Positions 51,562 to 60,073 of a DNA stretch of 64,000 bases are shown here, piece after piece (positions within the stretch are counted from its first letter, which is position 1; every line of letters starts with the position of its first letter). The DNA is taken from NCBI GenBank assembly GCA_019187225.1, contig JABAQQ010000006.1:62001-126000 (forward strand), written 5' to 3'. The translations under genes were made by a program, and so were the position numbers. The notes below the pieces were generated by a model. That model saw nothing but the letters and a program-made list of their open reading frames with translations. It did no database searches and was not told the origin of the DNA. This stretch comes from Saprospiraceae bacterium (GTDB taxonomy: Bacteria; Bacteroidota; Bacteroidia; Chitinophagales; Saprospiraceae).

Positions 51562-52070
51562 ATTTTTAAAGGTTGGGTGATGCGGACGTATCTCATGTAA
51601 TCCGTCGAAGGCGGGTCGGCGAGTTCCAGATTTCGGGCGATGGTGACGATTTGGCCGCGATGGTAGGTGCTATGGTTCATGCAGTGGTGAATCATTTGGG
51701 AACGCGGACGGCTGTCTTCGGTGCCGTTGAGGAGGCGGAAATGGCAGATTTCCTGGAAAGCCGCATCGGGAAGCGCCTGTACATAAGCGTTGAATTGCTC
51801 CGACATTTTCAGAATACCGTCGAATACGTCCTCCGTCGTGCCGTTGAAAGTTTGAAATAAAAAGGGTTCGGGCGGCGCCTGGCGCAGGCGTTCAAGCCAC
51901 ACTTTTTCAGCGCTCCAGATGTGGAGCAGTGTCTGGCGAAGGCTGGGAAAACTGGACGGTACTTCGCGGGTCATCAATTCCAGCGGTTTGGTTTTCAGCC
52001 AGTTGACGGTTTCGGTGTTGGCCCAGAGGTTGAAGGCGGCGTAGTCTTTCAAAAGAGATTCGAGCGTCAT
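51558..52070 (-). CDS. DinB family protein
   Basis: This 170-residue four-helix-bundle protein of the DinB/YfiT superfamily shows LLKDYAAFNLWANTETVNWL, the first metal His in LRQTLLHIWSAEKVW, and the closing HHCMNHSTYHRGQIVTIAR, which gives the other two metal-binding His residues. Members are thiol-dependent transferases of mostly unknown substrate. It is the first gene of the dinB-lipoprotein-sbcD operon. Confidence 0.88.
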   Translation of the reverse strand: MTLESLLKDYAAFNLWANTETVNWLKTKPLELMTREVPSSFPSLRQTLLHIWSAEKVWLERLRQAPPEPFLFQTFNGTTEDVFDGILKMSEQFNAYVQALPDAAFQEICHFRLLNGTEDSRPRSQMIHHCMNHSTYHRGQIVTIARNLELADPPSTDYMRYVRITQPLKI

Positions 52071-52092
52071 TTTTTATGCGATTATTTTCAGC

Positions 52093-52122
52093 CAAAAGTA
52101 CGAGGTGTTTGTAGTCGCCCAA
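52093..52122 (-). promoter_or_regulatory. promoter of dinB-sbcD operon
   Basis: Read on the minus strand, TTG (52120-52122) and TACTTTTG (52093-52100) are 19 bases apart, a full match to the Bacteroidota promoter, 23 bases before the dinB ATG. Confidence 0.7.
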
Positions 52123-52290
52123 AAATTAAAATTTGGTTGTCGGGTGTGTTTGGCGTCAAATGGCACAGGTTTTGGAACAAAAAGTTTGTTGCCTCCCGTG
52201 CACATTTCATTCATCCTGTATCACTGCCAAAGGTTTTCCGGACAGGTTCGCTATGAGAAAACGGCCACCGGTTAACATTTTTAATCACCC

Positions 52291-52599
52291 ATGATTGCTT
52301 CTCAGTTCAACGTACAAGCAGGCCAGCCAAAGGCCGAAGGGGGAGTAGAATTGTTTCAAAATTCGCCGAATCCGTTCATCGAAATGACATTGTTGTGGTT
52401 CCGTTTGCCCGCTGTGGCCAATGTTGTGCTGCGTATTTTCGATGCCAAAGGGAAAGAAGTGAGCGCCAAGCATGGCACTTACGAAGCCGGTGAAAATCAC
52501 CTGGTCTTGCATCGCGCCGACCTGAACGAACCGGGGCTGTACACTTGCCGCCTCGAAACGCCGTTCGGCGCCGCCAGCCGGAAATTGATGATGTACTGA
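52291..52599 (+). CDS. isolated T9SS C-terminal sorting domain
   Basis: This 102-residue frame matches type A Por-secretion C-terminal domains: VELFQNSPNPFIEMTLLWFRLP, then NVVLRIFDAKGKEV and LNEPGLYTCRLETPF with a final KLMMY. There is no signal peptide and no cargo domain. It is either the remnant of a larger secreted protein or a small free-standing domain; a remnant seems likelier. Confidence 0.7.
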   Translation: MIASQFNVQAGQPKAEGGVELFQNSPNPFIEMTLLWFRLPAVANVVLRIFDAKGKEVSAKHGTYEAGENHLVLHRADLNEPGLYTCRLETPFGAASRKLMMY

Positions 52600-52778
52600 C
52601 CTTTTCTAATCCGTCCCATGAAAGAGTCGCCCATGCTGTTTGGCATCGGCGGCTTTTCTTTTTTCCGCCCATTGCTTGTTCACTCGTTTTCCTGCGGCAT
52701 TCACACCCGCAAAAGCGAGCTCCGTACAATCTCCGTTTTTCGCCTGCCTGCCCTTTGGTAGCTTGGTGGCCACAAATA

Positions 52779-54191
52779 ATGGCCGCTATGAAAAGTACCC
52801 TGTTCCCCCTTCTGTTTTTGCTGGGCGCTGGAATCGCCGCCGCGCAAACGCCCTCCGCCTGGCGCATCGAGGGGATAGTGAAAGACGCTGCTGGCGAACC
52901 GCTGCCGGGCGCCCAGATACTGGCCGACGATTCCACCGTTGCCATCGCCGACGCGGCGGGGTTCTATCAATTGCGGCTTTCGAGTCGCCCGGCGGGCATC
53001 AGCGCCGAGCGGGTGGGCTATGCGCAACGCCGCATTGCCATACGCGCCAATGATTTTCAGGGCGAAGTATTGCGCCTCGACATCCTGCTCACGCTCCAAA
53101 ACACCCTGTTGCAGGAAGTGGACATCGCCGTAAAAAAAGTGGAAGTGCTGGTGAAAGAGGATTTTAAGACCCACATCTTCGACTATGCCGTATTTGGCAA
53201 TTACCTGTTGATGTTGTTGCGCGAGCGCAAGAAACACATCGTCCGCTTCAGCAGCGCTTCCAACCGGATCATCGCCGAACTCGAACCGGCGGGCCGTCCC
53301 ACCGTCCTGCACCGGAGTTGCACCGGCGTTTTTCATCTGGCCGGCGCCGACTTCGCCCAGGAGCTCGTCGTGCAGCCGGAGCGATTAGACACCCTGCCGC
53401 GCTACGACCTGTCCGTATTCCGCTCGCTCGTAGTGCCCTGCATACTGGAAAACCGAGGGTATTATTTTTTCCGGGAAAGCGGCCGGCTCAATCAAAGCAT
53501 CCGCTACTGGTATTGCGAACCATCGGGGGCCGTGCGCCCGCTCGCACAGATCGTCCGGGAAGCGGGGGAGCGGGAAATGCAGGCTGCCTTGAATGCCCTG
53601 CGCACCAATGCGCCGCTTGTGCGCGAACCGGATCTGCCACCCAACTGGCGCGGTCAGCCGTACGACAAGGATTTCGACCCCCTGCGCCCTTCGCATGTGA
53701 CGGGTGATTTTGGCACCGAACACTTGCTGGCGATGACCTGGTACAACCATCAGCTCAACCACCTGAGCTGGCTCGAAAGCCTTCGCCTCGATTCGGTGTA
53801 TGCGCCGTTGATCGGCATGGGCGATACCATCCTGCTTTTCGATACCGAACTCGGCGAGGTGCGCCGCTTCAACGTGGGATTTTCCGGCGCCGAAACCCTG
53901 CCCCTCGATTTTCACCGCGCCGCCGGTTGGCAAAAACGGCTGCTGAAAGATGCCGCCACCGGGCGACTGTATGCGCATTTTGCCGATAAAGGCGTCCATA
54001 TGCTCAAACGGCTGAATCCGCTGACCTTCCAACCCGAAGCGACATACCGCCTTCCGCAGGTGACGCATTTGTCGCACCACTACCAGGTGCACAACGGATT
54101 TTTGTATTTTTTGGGAAGGGAAAACGCGACAGTACCCAACACTGCGCTTTTCAAAGTCGGCATCGCGCAGCAGCCCCCTGCCGGGAAATGA
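52779..54191 (+). CDS. exported protein with carboxypeptidase-like regulatory domain
   Basis: This 470-residue protein has a signal peptide (MKSTLFPLLFLLGAGIAAAQ) and a CarboxypepD_reg-like domain (about 28-110, WRIEGIVKDAAGEPLPGAQI, GFYQLRLSS). The remaining 350 residues resemble a beta-propeller-like exported domain of unknown role (DYAVFGNYLLMLLRERKKH, LLFDTELGEVRRFNVGFSG). ATG 52788 (MKST) is an equally good start. Confidence 0.72.
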   Translation: MAAMKSTLFPLLFLLGAGIAAAQTPSAWRIEGIVKDAAGEPLPGAQILADDSTVAIADAAGFYQLRLSSRPAGISAERVGYAQRRIAIRANDFQGEVLRLDILLTLQNTLLQEVDIAVKKVEVLVKEDFKTHIFDYAVFGNYLLMLLRERKKHIVRFSSASNRIIAELEPAGRPTVLHRSCTGVFHLAGADFAQELVVQPERLDTLPRYDLSVFRSLVVPCILENRGYYFFRESGRLNQSIRYWYCEPSGAVRPLAQIVREAGEREMQAALNALRTNAPLVREPDLPPNWRGQPYDKDFDPLRPSHVTGDFGTEHLLAMTWYNHQLNHLSWLESLRLDSVYAPLIGMGDTILLFDTELGEVRRFNVGFSGAETLPLDFHRAAGWQKRLLKDAATGRLYAHFADKGVHMLKRLNPLTFQPEATYRLPQVTHLSHHYQVHNGFLYFLGRENATVPNTALFKVGIAQQPPAGK

Positions 54192-54337
54192 AAAGCCTGT
54201 AAATCAAGGGCTTCGGGCCGGCGCGTGTTAAACATTTGCAAACCAAAATCGCCGCTTCGTGAAAGCCGTAATTTTGCAGCACCAAAGTTCCGGTACATCA
54301 TTTCAATCTTTCATCTTCTCATATCTTCTCAACTACA

Positions 54338-54913
54338 ATGGAAAGAAGTAAAAAAGTCCAGATCGGCCTGCTTTCCCTGCTGGCTCTTCTGCTCCTCGCC
54401 AACCTCTTCGGCGGCGGTTTTAAAAACTGGTTCAAATCGGAGAACGCCAGGATCCGCGAATCCGCAGCCGCTTCTTCGGCTTTGACGACTTCGGGCGGCC
54501 TCTCCGCTGCCAATGGCACCAGCGGCAACATCCCCGGTACCAACCTGAACAGCACCGTGTCCAACCAGCCCACCACCACCATCGAATACGAAAACCCGAA
54601 ATACAACTTCGGCGTGGTGGATGAAGGCGAAGTGGTGACGCACGTCTATAAGTTCAAGAATACGGGCAAAGAGCCGCTCATCATCAGCAACGCCAAAGGC
54701 TCCTGCGGCTGCACGGTGCCGACCTGGCCGAAAGAACCCATCCCGCCCGGCGGCAGCGGCGAACTCAAAGTTGAATTCAACTCGAAAGGCAAACCCGGTC
54801 CGCAAAGCAAACGCGTGACGGTGACGGCTAATACCACTCCAACCGAAACATTCCTCGAAATCGCCGGCGAAGTGCGCGGTAAAGAACAACCGGCAGCAAA
54901 AAAGCCGAATTAA
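54338..54913 (+). CDS. DUF1573 family exported protein
   Basis: This 191-residue protein has an N-terminal membrane anchor (IGLLSLLALLLLANLFGG), a Ser/Thr/Asn-rich linker, and a DUF1573 immunoglobulin-like domain: KYNFGVVDEGEVVTHVYKFKNTG, IISNAKGSCGCTVPTWPKEP and GKPGPQSKRVTVTANT. The CGCT motif is typical. The fold resembles ASPM-SPD-2-Hydin domains; no function is established. A perfect palindrome follows the stop within 10 bases. Confidence 0.88.
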   Translation: MERSKKVQIGLLSLLALLLLANLFGGGFKNWFKSENARIRESAAASSALTTSGGLSAANGTSGNIPGTNLNSTVSNQPTTTIEYENPKYNFGVVDEGEVVTHVYKFKNTGKEPLIISNAKGSCGCTVPTWPKEPIPPGGSGELKVEFNSKGKPGPQSKRVTVTANTTPTETFLEIAGEVRGKEQPAAKKPN

Positions 54914-54921
54914 GTTAGGGG

Positions 54922-55003
54922 AATGCGAAAGCGAGGGGCTGTGAGCGTGTTGAAATTTTTCTCGAAAAATTTCAACACGCTCACAGCCCCTCGCTTTCGC
55001 ATT
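54922..55003. repeat. 82-bp perfect palindrome (40-bp arms)
   Basis: Arms 54922-54961 and 54964-55003 are perfect inverses with a 2-base centre. No T-run follows. A cruciform or very long RNA hairpin is possible at the end of the DUF1573 gene. Confidence 0.95.
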
Positions 55004-55099
55004 TACACCTTGTGTTGAGTGAACCAGGGAGAGATAAAATTGTACAAGAGATTGATCGGCAGTTTTTTGCATCCGTATGTTCACTCCTTTTTTCTTGTA

Positions 55100-55183
55100 A
55101 ATAAAAACAACAGAGGGGTTTATGAAACACCCACCCGGCGAAGCAAGGGTGGGTGTTTCATAAACCCCTCTGTTGTTTTTATT
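55100..55183. terminator. 37-bp perfect inverted repeat between converging genes
   Basis: Arms 55100-55136 and 55147-55183 are perfect inverses, with A/T-rich outer ends (aataaaaacaac / gttgtttttatt) and a G/C-rich inner stem (gaaacacccaccc). The outer T-runs on either strand make it a good two-way terminator for the DUF1573 and symporter genes, though the stem is far longer than needed. Confidence 0.75.
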
Positions 55184-55194
55184 CCCCTTTCAAC

Positions 55195-56805
55195 TTACCA
55201 GAACACAATATACAACGCCGCCAGAATACCGATGATCAGCAGCGCCCCGATGGCGAAAGTGGGCGAGGTGCGGAACATCTCCGCATCCACTTGCATGGCT
55301 TTGGGGTTGTCCTTACTCTTCGGATCGAGCAGGCTGATGAGGACCATGAGCGCCACCAGCACGAGAAACACCCAACCCATGCGGTCGAGGAAGGGCACCT
55401 GCGGCATCAGCGACTTGATACCGAAACCCAGCGGAATGGTAGCGAGGGCGGCCACGAAAGCGGCATTCGCCGTCGCGCGTTTCCAGAAAAAACCGAGCAA
55501 AAAGATGGCCACCACGCCCGGCGAGATCAGTCCGGTGAATTCCTGGATGAACTGAAAACCCTGCTCCAGTTTTTGCAACTGCGGCGCCACGACGACGGCG
55601 ATGATCATCGAAACGACGATGACCCAGCGCCCGACGCGTACCTGCTTGTCCTCACCGGCGGTTTTGTCCATGTATTTTTTATACAGGTCGAGCGTAAAGA
55701 TCGTGGCGATCGAGTTGGCTTTGCCCGCCAGCGAGGCCACAATGGCCGCCGTCAAAGCGGCGAACGACAGTCCTTTGAGACCGGGGCCGAGCAGGTTGAG
55801 CAACACGGGATAGGCTTTATCGGGTTTCACCTCGCCGGCGGCGTTCACCATCTCCTGTTGGAACAGACCTTTTTGGTACAACACATAAGCCGCGATGCCC
55901 GGAAGCACCACGATGATCGGCATGAGCAATTTCAGGAATGCGGCGAACAGCAGGCCGCTGCGGGCGGTTTCGAGTTTGGCGCCGAGCGCGCGCTGGGTGA
56001 TGTACTGGTTGCAGCCCCAGTAGTTGAGGTTGGCGATCCACATGGCGCCGATGAGCACCGTCAGGCCCGGCAGGTCTTTGTAGTAGGGATTCGATTGGTC
56101 GAAGATCATCTCAAAATGGCCGGGCGCTTCTTTTCTCAACTTACCCAGGCCGGCCAGCGCGCCCTGATCGCCGAATTGTTGCGCCACGAGGTCGAGTGCC
56201 AGGTAGGTAGTGGCCAGGCCGCCCAATACCAGAATCGCCACCTGGATCACGTCGGTATAGCCGATGACTTTCATGCCGCCGAGTGTGATGACGATGGCAA
56301 AAATCGCGATGAACACTGCACAAGCCGTAAAACTGAATCCCGAGATCGTGGAAATGGCAATGGCGCCTAAGTAAAGAATGGAGGTCAGGTTGACGAACAC
56401 GTACACCAGCAGCCAGAACACCGCCATCATCGTCGCCACGAGCGGACTGTACCGCTTTTCGAGAAACTGCGGCATGGTGTAGATTTTGTTGCGGATATAG
56501 CCCGGCATAAAAAACACCGCCACAACGATGAGCGTGAGCGCCGCCATCCATTCATAAGAAGCAATGGCCAGGCCCATAGCGAAACCCGATCCCGACATGC
56601 CGATGAACTGTTCGGCGCTGATGTTGGATGCGATGAGCGAGGCGCCGATGGCCCACCAGGTAAGCGCGCCTTCGGCCAGGAAAAAATCGGAAGCGCTGGT
56701 TTCGGCGGCTTTTTTACGCTGATAGATCCAGTAGCCGTAACCCGCCACGACAACGAAGTAGATCAGAAAAACGACGTAATCCAGGGTTTGTAGCGTTTGA
56801 CCCAT
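55195..56805 (-). CDS. sodium:solute symporter (SGLT-type)
   Basis: This 536-residue membrane protein of the SSS family has about 14 helices and vSGLT features: FLAEGALTWWAIGASLIASNISAEQFIGMSGSG near the N terminus, NLNYWGCNQYITQRALGAK, and SLAGKANSIATIFTLDLYKKY. It probably imports a sugar with Na+. It has its own promoter element (56862-56869, minus) and is not linked to catabolic genes in the window. Confidence 0.92.
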   Translation of the reverse strand: MGQTLQTLDYVVFLIYFVVVAGYGYWIYQRKKAAETSASDFFLAEGALTWWAIGASLIASNISAEQFIGMSGSGFAMGLAIASYEWMAALTLIVVAVFFMPGYIRNKIYTMPQFLEKRYSPLVATMMAVFWLLVYVFVNLTSILYLGAIAISTISGFSFTACAVFIAIFAIVITLGGMKVIGYTDVIQVAILVLGGLATTYLALDLVAQQFGDQGALAGLGKLRKEAPGHFEMIFDQSNPYYKDLPGLTVLIGAMWIANLNYWGCNQYITQRALGAKLETARSGLLFAAFLKLLMPIIVVLPGIAAYVLYQKGLFQQEMVNAAGEVKPDKAYPVLLNLLGPGLKGLSFAALTAAIVASLAGKANSIATIFTLDLYKKYMDKTAGEDKQVRVGRWVIVVSMIIAVVVAPQLQKLEQGFQFIQEFTGLISPGVVAIFLLGFFWKRATANAAFVAALATIPLGFGIKSLMPQVPFLDRMGWVFLVLVALMVLISLLDPKSKDNPKAMQVDAEMFRTSPTFAIGALLIIGILAALYIVFW

Positions 56806-56861
56806 GTTGATTTTTACAATTTTTAATTGTGATGAGAGGAATGGGTACTGGTTAAGGCGGC

Positions 56862-56869
56862 CAAATATA
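56862..56869 (-). promoter_or_regulatory. promoter -7 element of symporter gene
   Basis: TATATTTG on the minus strand matches TAnnTTTG, 57 bases before the symporter ATG at 56805. Confidence 0.45.
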
Positions 56870-56938
56870 GAACAGGATTTGTCGGATAACCGAACAGACC
56901 GCAGATGATTCTGCTAAAAATTTCTTTTTTTAAAAGGC

Positions 56939-56971
56939 TTGCGCGAAATGCAGGAAAAGGATTTACCTTTG
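56939..56971 (+). promoter_or_regulatory. promoter of tRNA-Cys
   Basis: TTG (56939-56941) and TACCTTTG (56964-56971), 22 bases apart, match the Bacteroidota promoter about 58 bases before the tRNA. Confidence 0.6.
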
Positions 56972-57029
56972 CGTCCCCGAAAAGATTGATACCGGTTGCC
57001 GTTGTTGTAAACCGGTTCGACATTAAAAT

Positions 57030-57100
57030 GGTATCGTGGCCGAGTGGTTAGGCACAGGTCTGCAAAACCTGCTACAGCGGTTCGAATCCGCTCGATACCT
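57030..57100 (+). tRNA. trnC: tRNA-Cys (GCA)
   Basis: This is a 71-base cloverleaf: acceptor GGTATCG/CGATACC, D arm GCCGAGTGGTTAGGC, anticodon arm CAGGT-CTGCAAA-ACCTG with anticodon GCA, four-base variable loop, T arm AGCGG-TTCGAAT-CCGCT and discriminator U. CCA is not encoded. All stems pair fully. Confidence 0.97.
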
Positions 57101-57112
57101 CCGGAAAATGTA

Positions 57113-57151
57113 AACATGAGTCATCCCGAATTTTCGGCGATGACTCATGTT
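57113..57151 (+). terminator. stem-loop after tRNA-Cys
   Basis: aacatgagtcatc (57113-57125) and gatgactcatgtt (57139-57151) form a 13-bp perfect stem, with an inner ccg/cgg pair and a T-containing tail (tgtttct). It is placed 12 bases after the tRNA, as expected for its terminator. Confidence 0.7.
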
Positions 57152-57183
57152 GTTTCTAAACCACTGACTTTGAATGACTCATG

Positions 57184-57239
57184 CGAAGCATCCGGACTAA
57201 GCGATTGAATACCAGCTATGTTTAACCAGATGCTTCGCT
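57184..57239. repeat. inverted repeat gcgaagcatc
   Basis: gcgaagcatc (57184-57193) and gatgcttcgc (57230-57239) are inverse 10-mers either side of about 36 bases, between the tRNA terminator and the AAA/DUF4143 remnant. The role is unclear. Confidence 0.5.
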
Positions 57240-57245
57240 GTGCTG

Positions 57246-57676
57246 CTAATGACACGCCGTGTTATTTCGGTATGGTATAACAGGGTATCTGCCGACTACA
57301 TAACACTGATCGATGCCGAGATTTTTGGCCAGCTGGACGGTGTTTTTCAGGTGCGATTCGAGGGCTGACTCTTTTACTTCGAATGCTGCTTTTTTATTTA
57401 ACACAAAATCAATCTCGTTACCGGTTTTGAGCGAATAGCAGGATACGTCGCCGTAATGCCGTAACTGATTAAATACGGCGTTCTCGAATTTGGAACCACC
57501 GCTTAACTCTGCCGATAAAGAGGCGATACCGTTATCGAGGAAATACAGTTTCCGTGCCTTTACAATTGTTTGAGCAGGGTTGTTTTGCCGGTACGCCGCA
57601 TGCCCGTCAGTACCGTAACCTGCTTGTTCTCCAGGTGCGCTTCCAATTCCGGTAATATCGTCCGGGGATAAAACAT
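57246..57676 (-). pseudogene. AAA_14/DUF4143 ATPase with internal deletion
   Basis: From ATG 57676 the frame reads MFYPRTILPELEAHLENKQV then the P-loop VLTGMRRTGKTTLLKQL and meets a TAA. In a shifted frame the sequence goes on with KARKLYFLDNGIASLSAELS, FENAVFNQLRHYGDVSCYSL, KTGNEIDFVLNKKAAFEVKE and stops at 57246-57248. These are the first and last parts of a DUF4143-type ATPase of about 380-400 residues; roughly 250 middle residues are gone. It is certainly non-functional. Confidence 0.92.
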
Positions 57677-57804
57677 TTTTTTAAAATGGTTTTACTATTT
57701 TTAATATTGATTGCAAAAACAGTAAAGAAATTTTAAAAAACGTCTCCTTTTAACCAAAGCGACTGTTCGGTCTCCTTTTCAATTTACCCCAAATCGCCGG
57801 CAGC

Positions 57805-58314
57805 TCACCGTACCGCTGCCGTATCCGGCAAATAATGGTAGCCCAGGTAAGCGATTTTCCACGCACCGTCATGTTTTTCCAGTATGCGGGTTTCAAGCGA
57901 AACGCCCAGCAGTTTGCGGGTGTCTTTTTCGTAGGAATACTGCTCGAAAGTGTACCAGGCCATATCCTTAGAGATGCGGAAATTTTCATTTTGGCGCTCT
58001 TCCGTGGAGCCTTTCCAGATCGTAGCGTTGGCCTCGAACTGTTTTTTCTTTTGCTCGGCCAGCGCCGCAAAACCATTGCAGTACTCCACTTTGTGCTCGA
58101 ATCCTTCCCAATACCCGTATTTCCGGAAGGCGGGATCGTCGAGGTAGGTACTTTTCCAGGCATCGAAATCCTGACGGTAGTACGATTCCGTTTCTTTGGC
58201 GATCACCGCGCGGATAGCGGCTTTTTCGGCTTCCAGGTCGAGCGGCGCTTCGGGCGTTTGACAGCGACTGAACAACAGGGCAAGGGCGAAAAACAATAAG
58301 GCAGTGTGTTTCAT
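57805..58314 (-). CDS. NTF2-like lipoprotein (DUF4440/SnoaL type)
   Basis: This 169-residue protein has a lipoprotein leader (ALLFFALALLFSRCQTP, Cys near 19) and one NTF2-like domain: an N-terminal helix EAEKAAIRAVIAKETESYYRQ, DFDAWKSTYLDDP, and later strands FRISKDMAWYTFEQ and GAWKIAYLGYHYLP. Such domains bind small ligands or act as enzymes; nothing here shows which. Confidence 0.8.
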   Translation of the reverse strand: MKHTALLFFALALLFSRCQTPEAPLDLEAEKAAIRAVIAKETESYYRQDFDAWKSTYLDDPAFRKYGYWEGFEHKVEYCNGFAALAEQKKKQFEANATIWKGSTEERQNENFRISKDMAWYTFEQYSYEKDTRKLLGVSLETRILEKHDGAWKIAYLGYHYLPDTAAVR

Positions 58315-58435
58315 CAGGAAAGTGTTTGAATGAAGCGGGGAAGATCGGGATTGTGCGGAGAATGCGCCGGCGGAAATTTAGGAAAGTCCTTGCCCGCCGC
58401 GCCAGGCTCCGGCTGCTTCATCCATCCCTCCCCAC

Positions 58436-58570
58436 TCACGCCGCAGTACCGGATTGCTTGTGATGGGTGTCGTTGTCCTTGGGAGCATCGGAACTGGTCA
58501 GCTGGTACGCGAGGTAACCGAAACCCGCGAGCAGGTGAAGCATAACAACAATAAAAAATACAGTAGCCAT
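58436..58570 (-). CDS. small single-helix membrane protein
   Basis: A 44-residue frame from ATG 58570 has one transmembrane helix (VFFIVVMLHLLAGFGYLAYQL) and a polar tail (SSDAPKDNDTHHKQSG). It is not a family I recognise. Its coding character rests on the clean helix-plus-tail layout and on a near-consensus promoter element (CAACTTTG on the minus strand) upstream. Confidence 0.45.
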   Translation of the reverse strand: MATVFFIVVMLHLLAGFGYLAYQLTSSDAPKDNDTHHKQSGTAA

Positions 58571-58676
58571 AACAATGTTATTTTGACAGCCGCAAAGTTG
58601 AGGCAATACCGGCAAGCCGGCCATGAGCAGGGTCACCGGCGATGCTGAGCGTTGTTATGGACTGCCCGGAAATGGG

Positions 58677-58795
58677 TCGGGATGCGTTTTTGGGGTGTCG
58701 GGAGAGGTTTTTTAGGTGTTGGGACACGTTTTTTATGTGTCGGGATACCCAAAAAAAGGTGTCGGGAGAGGAAAAAACGTGTCTCCATACCTTGG
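58677..58795. repeat. tandem 21-22-bp repeats, about five copies
   Basis: On the minus strand, units beginning TCCCGACAC (with T/A runs and a GTG/CTC end) repeat every 21-22 bases. The minus-strand frame gives a 7-residue period (VSRHIKN, VSQHLKN, LSRHPKN, ASRPISG) but lacks a credible gene around it. It separates the small membrane protein from the WYL regulator. Confidence 0.8.
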
Positions 58796-58816
58796 CGACA
58801 CTACCGTTCATGCACG

Positions 58817-59803
58817 TTAATACCCCCGCCGCTCCTTCACCATTTCCACCAATGCGGGCGGGCCTATTACCTTCAGGTCGGAACCCAAACGGAGCAACTC
58901 ATTCACCAGTTCGTAGTTCAGGAACACCCGGAGAGAAAATATGAAGCGGTCATGCTCCTGGCGCAGAAGGCGTTGGGAGGGGTGGATGGGGCGTGTTTCT
59001 AAGTAGCGGGAGGGGAGGTAGGAGGTCTCGAATTCGACGGTTTCCACCTGGGCGTTGTCCGGTTTGGTGACGCCGACAATGTCGTTGAACCAGGTTTCCG
59101 GATCGAATAAGTCGTTGGATTTGTATACGATTCCGTTTTCAATAGAAACATTCCTGATCCGGTCCAGACCGAGGTTCCAGAGCCGGTCTTGTTCGGTTCT
59201 GCCAAAGATGTACCAGCGGTTGCGCCACTCTTTTAATAAATACGGGTGCAAGATGATGTCCAATGCCTCTTCTGTGAAGGGTTGGTAGTGCACATTCAGC
59301 ACCTGCTGCTCCGCAATCGCCTTGTACAGCGGTCCGAGCCATTCCAGCCCTTTCACTGCCGGGTTTGTTTCAAACTGGATAAAGGCAGGCGAAAGGCTGT
59401 TCAAGCCGCCGTTGCTGCCGATGCGTTGCAACAACATCTCCAGCGCCGGCAATTGCGGCATGCCGGGAAGTTGGCGCAGCAAGGCCACGGCTTCGCGGAG
59501 CAAATCGAGTTCTTCCCGACCCAAAGGCGTTTTTTCCGTGCTGAAATCCGGATCGCTGTAAAAATACAGCCCCTGGCGGCACACGATCGGCGCATTGAAA
59601 CCCCGCGGCCGCGCGCTGCGCATCACGTTGATATCGCCCTGAATAGTGCGTTGACTCACTGCCAGACCGGCGCCGAATTCAACCTGCAGGTATTGAGTGA
59701 CTTCCCGGACCAACTCTTCGAGGCTCCACCGGCGGTGGCCGCGGTTGGTAAAGCACTGGTTCAGGACGCGATAGCGGAAAGAAGCATGTTTGTTCGTTGG
59801 CAT
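58817..59803 (-). CDS. WYL domain transcriptional regulator
   Basis: This is a 328-residue regulator. An N-terminal winged helix (about 1-70, RRWSLEELVREVTQYL, VSQRTIQGDINVMRSA) is followed by a WYL domain (about 160-235, LNVHYQPFTEEALDIILHPY, EWRNRWYIFGRTEQDRLWNL) and a C-terminal WCX region. WYL proteins often control defence genes in response to nucleic acid ligands. It diverges from the nuclease-helicase gene, and a 9-bp inverted repeat near its start is a candidate operator. Confidence 0.9.
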   Translation of the reverse strand: MPTNKHASFRYRVLNQCFTNRGHRRWSLEELVREVTQYLQVEFGAGLAVSQRTIQGDINVMRSARPRGFNAPIVCRQGLYFYSDPDFSTEKTPLGREELDLLREAVALLRQLPGMPQLPALEMLLQRIGSNGGLNSLSPAFIQFETNPAVKGLEWLGPLYKAIAEQQVLNVHYQPFTEEALDIILHPYLLKEWRNRWYIFGRTEQDRLWNLGLDRIRNVSIENGIVYKSNDLFDPETWFNDIVGVTKPDNAQVETVEFETSYLPSRYLETRPIHPSQRLLRQEHDRFIFSLRVFLNYELVNELLRLGSDLKVIGPPALVEMVKERRGY

Positions 59804-59827
59804 ACAAATCGGGCAAATAATTTTTCA

Positions 59828-59850
59828 AAAATGCAGATAGACTGCATTTT
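59828..59850. promoter_or_regulatory. candidate operator, 9-bp inverted repeat
   Basis: aaaatgcag (59828-59836) and ctgcatttt (59842-59850) are perfect inverses around 5 bases. The site is 25 bases upstream of the WYL gene start, in the 270-bp space shared with the divergent nuclease-helicase gene, which fits autoregulation. Confidence 0.5.
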
Positions 59851-60073
59851 ATGCGCGGAGTTTTGCAAAAATAACACGGGATACCTAAAAAATGGCATAC
59901 AGATTGCCAAAACCTGTATAACCGTCACTTACTTAATCGAAAACATTAAACGGAGAAAACAGCAGCAGGCCCAGACCGATTGACGATTCACAGCCAATAT
60001 TTCTCCCCCCAAACTGGCGTGTACCTGCCCCCCAGGTATCGGCGAGGCTGTTGTTTGCCCTGACCCCGGTTGT

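Noticed and set aside
58677-58795. CRISPR-like array or small heptad-repeat protein
   Set aside because: Repeats are contiguous and degenerate with no unique spacers; the frame lacks a start context and continues into unrelated sequence.
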